Shown in pieces: positions 7,906 through 11,225 of a stretch of DNA of 11,225 nt; positions within the stretch are counted from its first letter, which is position 1, and each line of letters starts with the position of its first letter. The notes under the pieces are model-generated. The model did not search any database, was not told the origin of the DNA, and worked only from the letters and a program-made list of their open reading frames with translations. Source of the DNA: REBR01 sp033721915 (GTDB taxonomy: Bacteria > Pseudomonadota > Gammaproteobacteria > Pseudomonadales > Oleiphilaceae); NCBI GenBank assembly GCA_033721915.1, contig JAWWAC010000079.1, positions 1 to 11,225 on the forward strand, given 5' to 3'. The translations under genes and the position numbers were made by a program.

Positions 7906-7921
7906 GCCCCGCTGCCGGGGC
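7906..7921. repeat. Perfect 6-bp hairpin upstream of yfgM
   Basis: GCCCCG (7906-7911) and CGGGGC (7916-7921) are perfectly complementary around a 4-nt loop. It lies about 15 bp upstream of the yfgM Shine-Dalgarno in the hisS-yfgM gap. No T-tract follows on either strand. The octamer GCCGGGGC within it (7914-7921) recurs as a direct repeat at 7951-7958. Confidence 0.5.
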
Positions 7922-7940
7922 TGTTGTGTTGTTGACTGCA

Positions 7941-7964
7941 CCCGGCGGCGGCCGGGGCGTTTTT
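7941..7964 (+). terminator. Rho-independent-terminator-like element, pointing against the operon
   Basis: On the plus strand CCCGGC (7941-7946), loop GGCG and GCCGGG (7951-7956) form a perfect 6-bp all-GC stem, followed by GCG and five T (7960-7964). This is the usual layout of an intrinsic terminator, but no plus-strand gene lies upstream. It would stop antisense transcripts crossing the hisS-yfgM gap. Read on the minus strand the stem has no U-tail. Confidence 0.4.
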
Positions 7965-7980
7965 CGTTATGGGTGACTCG

Positions 7981-9261
7981 TTATTGCTGCAGCAGCCCGG
8001 CGCAATGATCCGCCAGATCCCCCCGGGCCACCGGTGACTGGTCGCCTCCCTGTCGCAGGTCTTTCACCGTCGGGGCATCGGCGTTCATCTCGTCTTCACC
8101 GACGATGATGGCCAGCCGGGCGCCGCTGCGGTCGGCTTTCTTCATCTGGCTCTTGAAGCTGCCACCGCCACAATGGGTCTGTATCACCCGCTCCGGCAGT
8201 GCCTCCCTGAGTGATTCCGCCAGGGTCAGTGCGTAGCCGAAGGCTTCATCGCCCATGCTCATCAGGTAAATATCGGCACTGGCACTGGCGGATTCCGCCA
8301 CCACACCACAGCTCTGAAGCAGCAGAATCAGGCGCTCAATGCCCATGGCAAAGCCCACCGCCGGGGTGGCGCGGCCACCCAGCTGCTCGACAAGTCCGTC
8401 GTAACGGCCGCCGGCACAGACCGTGCCCTGGGCCCCCAGGTGATCGGTGACCCACTCGAAGACGGTCTTGCCGTAGTAGTCCAGCCCCCGCACCAGTCGC
8501 GGGTTGACAGTGTACGCAAGGCCCGCCTTGTCGAGCAACGCGCACAGGCCGTTGAAATGGGCCTGGCTGTCCTGGTCGATATAATCCGCCAGTGCCGGTG
8601 CGTCCGTGAGCAGCGCCTGGATGTCCGGGTTCTTGCTGTCGAGTATGCGCAGCGGGTTGCTCTCAAGGCGCCGCAGGCTGTCCTCGTCGAGGCGCTCGCG
8701 GTGCTGCTCCAGGTAACTCACCAGTGCCTGCCGGTAACGCTGGCGGTCCGCGGCGCTGCCCAGTGAGTTGATCTCAAGGCGCACCTCGTCGCGCAGACCC
8801 AGTACACGCCACAGGCGGGCCGTGAGCAGCAGCAGCTCGGCATCGATGTCCGGGCCGTCCATGCCGAAACACTCCACGCCAATCTGGTGGAACTGGCGGT
8901 AGCGGCCTTTCTGGGGCCGCTCGTGACGGAACATGGGGCCTGTGTACCAGAGACGGCGCACCTGGTTGAACAGCAGGCCGTTCTGCTCGGCGGCACGGAC
9001 ACAACCGGCGGTACCTTCCGGGCGCAGTGTCAGGCTGTCGCCATTGCGGTCAGAAAAGGTGTACATCTCCTTTTCCACAATATCGGTCACTTCACCAATG
9101 GAGCGCTTGAACAGTTCCGTCTGTTCCACGATGGGCATGCGGATTTCCTGGTAGCCGTAGCGGGCCAGTACCCCGGCCACACGCTCTTCCAGGAACTGCC
9201 AGGCCGGCGTCTGATCCGGCAGAATGTCGTTCATGCCGCGAATGGCTTGTACCTTGCTCAA
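7981..9261 (-). CDS. hisS: Histidine--tRNA ligase (histidyl-tRNA synthetase)
   Basis: Class II aminoacyl-tRNA synthetase that charges tRNA-His in the cytosol. The N-terminus has IRGMNDILP (7-15) and motif 1 around 40-66. Motif 2 includes RPEGT (80-84), then TGPMFRHERPQKGR (107-120, Arg112). The histidine-specific signatures are LVRGLDYYGK (256-265, with Arg258) and AGGRYDGL (283-290). Motif 3 is GFAMGIER (303-310). The C-terminal anticodon-binding domain spans about 330-426. Length 426 aa against 424 in E. coli. The start is TTG at 9261: the N-terminus aligns well there and GAGGA lies 7 nt upstream. The TTG is the end of a run of seven T. ispG lies upstream across a 146-bp gap rich in hairpins, which could separate or attenuate transcription of hisS and the genes beyond it. 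No HisZ-like loss of motifs is visible. Confidence 0.98.
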   Translation of the reverse strand: MSKVQAIRGMNDILPDQTPAWQFLEERVAGVLARYGYQEIRMPIVEQTELFKRSIGEVTDIVEKEMYTFSDRNGDSLTLRPEGTAGCVRAAEQNGLLFNQVRRLWYTGPMFRHERPQKGRYRQFHQIGVECFGMDGPDIDAELLLLTARLWRVLGLRDEVRLEINSLGSAADRQRYRQALVSYLEQHRERLDEDSLRRLESNPLRILDSKNPDIQALLTDAPALADYIDQDSQAHFNGLCALLDKAGLAYTVNPRLVRGLDYYGKTVFEWVTDHLGAQGTVCAGGRYDGLVEQLGGRATPAVGFAMGIERLILLLQSCGVVAESASASADIYLMSMGDEAFGYALTLAESLREALPERVIQTHCGGGSFKSQMKKADRSGARLAIIVGEDEMNADAPTVKDLRQGGDQSPVARGDLADHCAGLLQQ

Positions 9262-9268
9262 AAAAACG

Positions 9269-9273
9269 TCCTC
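9269..9273 (-). promoter_or_regulatory. Ribosome binding site supporting the hisS TTG start
   Basis: GAGGA on the minus strand, 7 nt before the TTG at 9261-9259. No ATG or GTG in frame lies at a comparable distance, so the TTG is the best start. The intervening bases are CG followed by five T, giving an unstructured start region. Confidence 0.7.
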
Positions 9274-9306
9274 TTCTGGTGATTTTGTCAGTGGCCATCC
9301 CCTGTA

Positions 9307-9328
9307 CCGGCCTTATAAACAAGGCCGG
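9307..9328. repeat. Perfect 8-bp inverted repeat in the hisS leader (hairpin 1)
   Basis: CCGGCCTT (9307-9314) and AAGGCCGG (9321-9328) are perfect reverse complements around a 6-nt AT-rich loop. On the minus-strand transcript this hairpin lies about 45 nt before the hisS start. Its arm at 9324-9328 is shared with the larger hairpin next to it, so both cannot form at once. Confidence 0.6.
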
Positions 9329-9350
9329 GGTGTGCATGGCACACCCCGGC
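9315..9350 (-). terminator. Strong 12-bp hairpin with U-rich tail after ispG (hairpin 2)
   Basis: GCCGGGGTGTGC (9324-9335) and GCACACCCCGGC (9339-9350) form a perfect 12-bp stem with a 3-nt loop. Read on the minus strand it is followed by CTTGTTTAT. That suits an intrinsic terminator for rodZ-ispG, or a partial terminator or attenuator in front of hisS, though the U-tail is broken by C, G and A. No clear promoter is visible between it and hisS, so some read-through is likely needed unless a promoter was missed. Confidence 0.5.
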
Positions 9351-9383
9351 AATGACGCAGTCGCTCGGGTACGGCCAGTATCC

Positions 9384-9405
9384 CGTCCGCCCCCAAGGGC
9401 GGACG
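9384..9405. repeat. Perfect 9-bp hairpin 2 nt after the ispG stop (hairpin 3)
   Basis: CGTCCGCCC (9384-9392) and GGGCGGACG (9397-9405) are perfectly complementary around a CCAA loop (TTGG on the transcript). It follows the ispG TGA almost at once and has no T-tract. It may stabilise the ispG mRNA 3' end against exonucleases or be part of a multi-hairpin 3' region. Confidence 0.55.
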
Positions 9406-9407
9406 CA

Positions 9408-10526
9408 TCACTGGCTACGGGCAATAATGGATGCCTGCTGCTTTTTCTTCTGCTCAACCTGAGAGCGGATTTCCCGCTCCAGATCGTCCACCAGGCTGCC
9501 CTTCTCGATCAGCTGATATTTCTCGCCGTTGCGGTACATCAGGTGCCTGGGTGTGCCGCCGGTCAGGCCCACATCCGCCTCTTTGGCCTCGCCGGGACCG
9601 TTGACGATGCAGCCGATCACCGCCACATCCAGTGCCGTGTCCACATCTTCCAGGCGCTGCTCCAGCTCGTTCATGGTCTTGATGACATCAAAGTTCTGGC
9701 GGGAGCAGCTCGGGCAGGCGATAAAGTTGATGCCACGGCTGCGCAGACGCAGGCTCTTGAGGATATCGAAGCCCACCTTGACCTCTTCTACGGGATCCGC
9801 CGCCAGTGACACCCGCAGTGTGTCGCCAATGCCCTCCGCCAGCAGCATGCCCAGACCCACGGCGCTCTTGACGGCACCGGAGCGCAGGCCACCGGCTTCG
9901 GTAATGCCCAGATGCAGTGGCTGCTCGATGCGCTTGGCGATCAGGCGGTAGGAGTCCACCGCCATAAACACATCCGAGGCCTTGAGGCTGACCTTGAAGT
10001 CCTGGAAGTCGTAGCGCTCGAAATAGTCGATATGGCGCATGGCCGACTCCACCAGGGCCTCCGGTGTGGGCTCGCCGTACTTGCGCTGCAGGTCTTTCTC
10101 CAGTGAGCCGGCATTGACACCCACACGGATGGGGATGCCGTTGGCCCGGGCCGCCTCCACCACCGAGCGGACGCGGTCTTCACGGCCGATATTGCCCGGG
10201 TTGATGCGCAGGCAGTCCACACCCAGCTCGGCCACACGCAGTGCAATGCGGTAATCGAAGTGGATATCCGCCACCAGTGGCACATTGCTGCGGGCGCGGA
10301 TTCTGGCAAAGGCCTCGGCGGCGTCCATGGAGGGCACCGAAACCCGCACGATATCGGCGCCGGCTTTCTCCAGTGCCGCAATCTGGGCCACCGTGGCATC
10401 CACATCGCAGGTTTCGGTATTGGTCATGCTCTGCACGGAAATCGGTGCATCACCACCCACCGGCACCTTGCCCACATGAATCTGGCGGCTGACGCGACGT
10501 TTGATGGGGGAATGCTGGTATTGCAT
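9408..10526 (-). CDS. ispG: 4-hydroxy-3-methylbut-2-enyl diphosphate synthase (GcpE)
   Basis: [4Fe-4S] enzyme of the MEP (non-mevalonate) isoprenoid pathway that reductively converts methylerythritol cyclodiphosphate to HMBPP. The N-terminal two-thirds is a TIM barrel (landmarks VQSMTNT at 31-37, RVSVPSMDAA at 61-70, VADIHFD at 85-91, RINPGNIG at 107-114, GVNAGSLE at 136-143). The C-terminal cluster domain holds Cys271, Cys274 (ACPSCSRQ), Cys306 and Glu313 (GCIVNGPGEA). These are the four iron-sulfur ligands, each one position beyond the E. coli C270/C273/C305/E312. At 372 aa it matches the E. coli length, and it is the short proteobacterial form without a plant-type insert. AAGGA (10535-10539) lies 8 nt before the ATG. 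rodZ is 30 bp upstream, so co-transcription is likely. Confidence 0.98.
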   Translation of the reverse strand: MQYQHSPIKRRVSRQIHVGKVPVGGDAPISVQSMTNTETCDVDATVAQIAALEKAGADIVRVSVPSMDAAEAFARIRARSNVPLVADIHFDYRIALRVAELGVDCLRINPGNIGREDRVRSVVEAARANGIPIRVGVNAGSLEKDLQRKYGEPTPEALVESAMRHIDYFERYDFQDFKVSLKASDVFMAVDSYRLIAKRIEQPLHLGITEAGGLRSGAVKSAVGLGMLLAEGIGDTLRVSLAADPVEEVKVGFDILKSLRLRSRGINFIACPSCSRQNFDVIKTMNELEQRLEDVDTALDVAVIGCIVNGPGEAKEADVGLTGGTPRHLMYRNGEKYQLIEKGSLVDDLEREIRSQVEQKKKQQASIIARSQ

Positions 10527-10556
10527 CTTGCTGATCCTTACGCAGTGGCGCTGCGG

Positions 10557-11225
10557 TCAGTCCTGATCACTGTCAAAATCGTTCTGTGCCAGCTGGAAAC
10601 GGACACGGCCGGCCCTGGCGGGGTAGCCGTCCATATCCAGCGTCTGACCCATGAATTCGGCCCGTTCCACGGCCCCGACCGCACCCAGCAGAACACTCAG
10701 GGGGCCTGGGCCACTGTAGCGCACCTGGTCCCCTGCCGTGGCCAGTCTGGCCACCACACGGGTGCCCTCGCCGTTGACCACTTCCACCCAGCAGTCATCA
10801 CGGAAACGGATTTCCAGCCGGACCTGCTGTTGGGCGTCCCGGCCGTCAGGAGCGGATTCGTTGCTGTCCGTCAGTGACTCAACACGGGGCGGTTGCGGCT
10901 CGACCGGCTCCAGCGGTTCGGAGGAAGACGGCTGTCCGGCTGTGTTCCCATTGCTGCCGGTGCTGGCATCGCTGCCGTCTTCTTCCACGGGTGCCGGTTC
11001 TGAAGAGGGGGCATCCAGTGTCTCCACCTCGTTCAGTGCCGGTGACACTTCGTTGTTGCGGGCACCGGAGCTGTTCTCAAAGCCGTCTGTGCCGATGTCT
11101 GCCCCTGTTTCCGTGTCACTGGGCTGGCGCTGTTCTTCGGACCCGGAGGGCTGAGCCTCCCCGGTATCCGGGCCATCGGACTGGGGCCAGATAAAGGGTA
11201 ACAACACCAGCACCAGCACCACCAG
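10557..11225 (-). CDS. rodZ: RodZ-like cytoskeletal morphogenesis protein (5'-partial)
   Basis: C-terminal 222 residues of a RodZ-type protein; the N-terminal helix-turn-helix domain that binds MreB lies beyond the window. The fragment opens inside a membrane helix (leucine/valine-rich, ending LLPFIWPQ). A low-complexity periplasmic linker of about 118 residues follows, rich in Ser, Glu, Asp, Pro and Gly with only about four basic residues. The end is a compact beta domain resembling DUF4115 (RodZ C-terminal domain), with the signature DDCWVEV and the later LLGAVGAVERAEFMGQ. RodZ couples MreB to the cell-wall elongation machinery at the inner membrane. The frame is open to base 11225; the GTG at 11222 is internal to the membrane helix, not a start. 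Position immediately before ispG matches gammaproteobacterial gene order and strengthens the assignment. Confidence 0.9.
   Translation of the reverse strand: MVVLVLVLLPFIWPQSDGPDTGEAQPSGSEEQRQPSDTETGADIGTDGFENSSGARNNEVSPALNEVETLDAPSSEPAPVEEDGSDASTGSNGNTAGQPSSSEPLEPVEPQPPRVESLTDSNESAPDGRDAQQQVRLEIRFRDDCWVEVVNGEGTRVVARLATAGDQVRYSGPGPLSVLLGAVGAVERAEFMGQTLDMDGYPARAGRVRFQLAQNDFDSDQD

Noticed and set aside
9312..9317. TATAAG on the minus strand as a -10 box for a hisS promoter.
   Set aside because: No acceptable -35 hexamer lies 16-18 bp upstream, and the bases are part of the loop and arm of a perfect hairpin, which explains the sequence better.
1..11225. A novel defence, mobile or biosynthetic system.
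   Set aside because: All coding space is accounted for by recognised core genes. I found no transposase, integrase, phage gene, repeat array, attachment site or unexplained gene.

Overview
The window reads as ordinary chromosome of a GC-rich gammaproteobacterium. The main reason is the left-pointing series rodZ - ispG - hisS - yfgM - bamB - der, a gene order typical of that class. Protein lengths also match gammaproteobacterial orthologues closely (IspG 372 aa, HisS 426 aa, BamB 390 aa, Der 478 aa, full-length Pta 715 aa). I cannot name the genus from the sequence alone. I see no mobile element, CRISPR array, tRNA, rRNA or phage gene, and coding density is very high.

Layout. Positions 2-4585 are read rightward: the 3' part of a GGDEF-EAL (cyclic-di-GMP) gene, then ackA and pta, which form a two-gene acetate unit with a plausible sigma70 promoter in front of ackA. 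A 37-bp gap separates pta from the convergent der gene. Positions 4623-11225 are read leftward: rodZ (only its 3' part is inside), ispG, hisS, yfgM, bamB, der. Spacing in the leftward set is tight around yfgM-bamB (4-bp overlap) and bamB-der (3-bp gap). It is looser at rodZ-ispG (30 bp), hisS-yfgM (101 bp) and ispG-hisS (146 bp). The last two gaps carry strong inverted repeats. No stretch over 300 bases lacks a gene.

How the genes work together. AckA and Pta interconvert acetyl-CoA, acetyl phosphate and acetate, giving ATP by substrate-level phosphorylation or allowing acetate uptake. The leftward set joins cell-envelope and translation functions. RodZ anchors the MreB cytoskeleton for rod shape. 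IspG makes the isoprenoid precursor HMBPP, needed among other things for the lipid carrier of peptidoglycan. HisS charges tRNA-His. YfgM is an accessory protein of the Sec translocon and periplasmic chaperone network. BamB is a lipoprotein of the outer-membrane beta-barrel assembly machine. Der matures the 50S ribosomal subunit.

Novelty. I found no undescribed multi-gene system; the genes are core housekeeping genes. The points most worth a second look are three perfect hairpins between ispG and hisS, two of which are mutually exclusive; a terminator-like element between hisS and yfgM that points the wrong way; a diguanylate cyclase domain that keeps GGDEF but lacks the canonical inhibitory I-site aspartate; and a striking codon-context rule in which every in-frame ATA codon I found is followed by a C.
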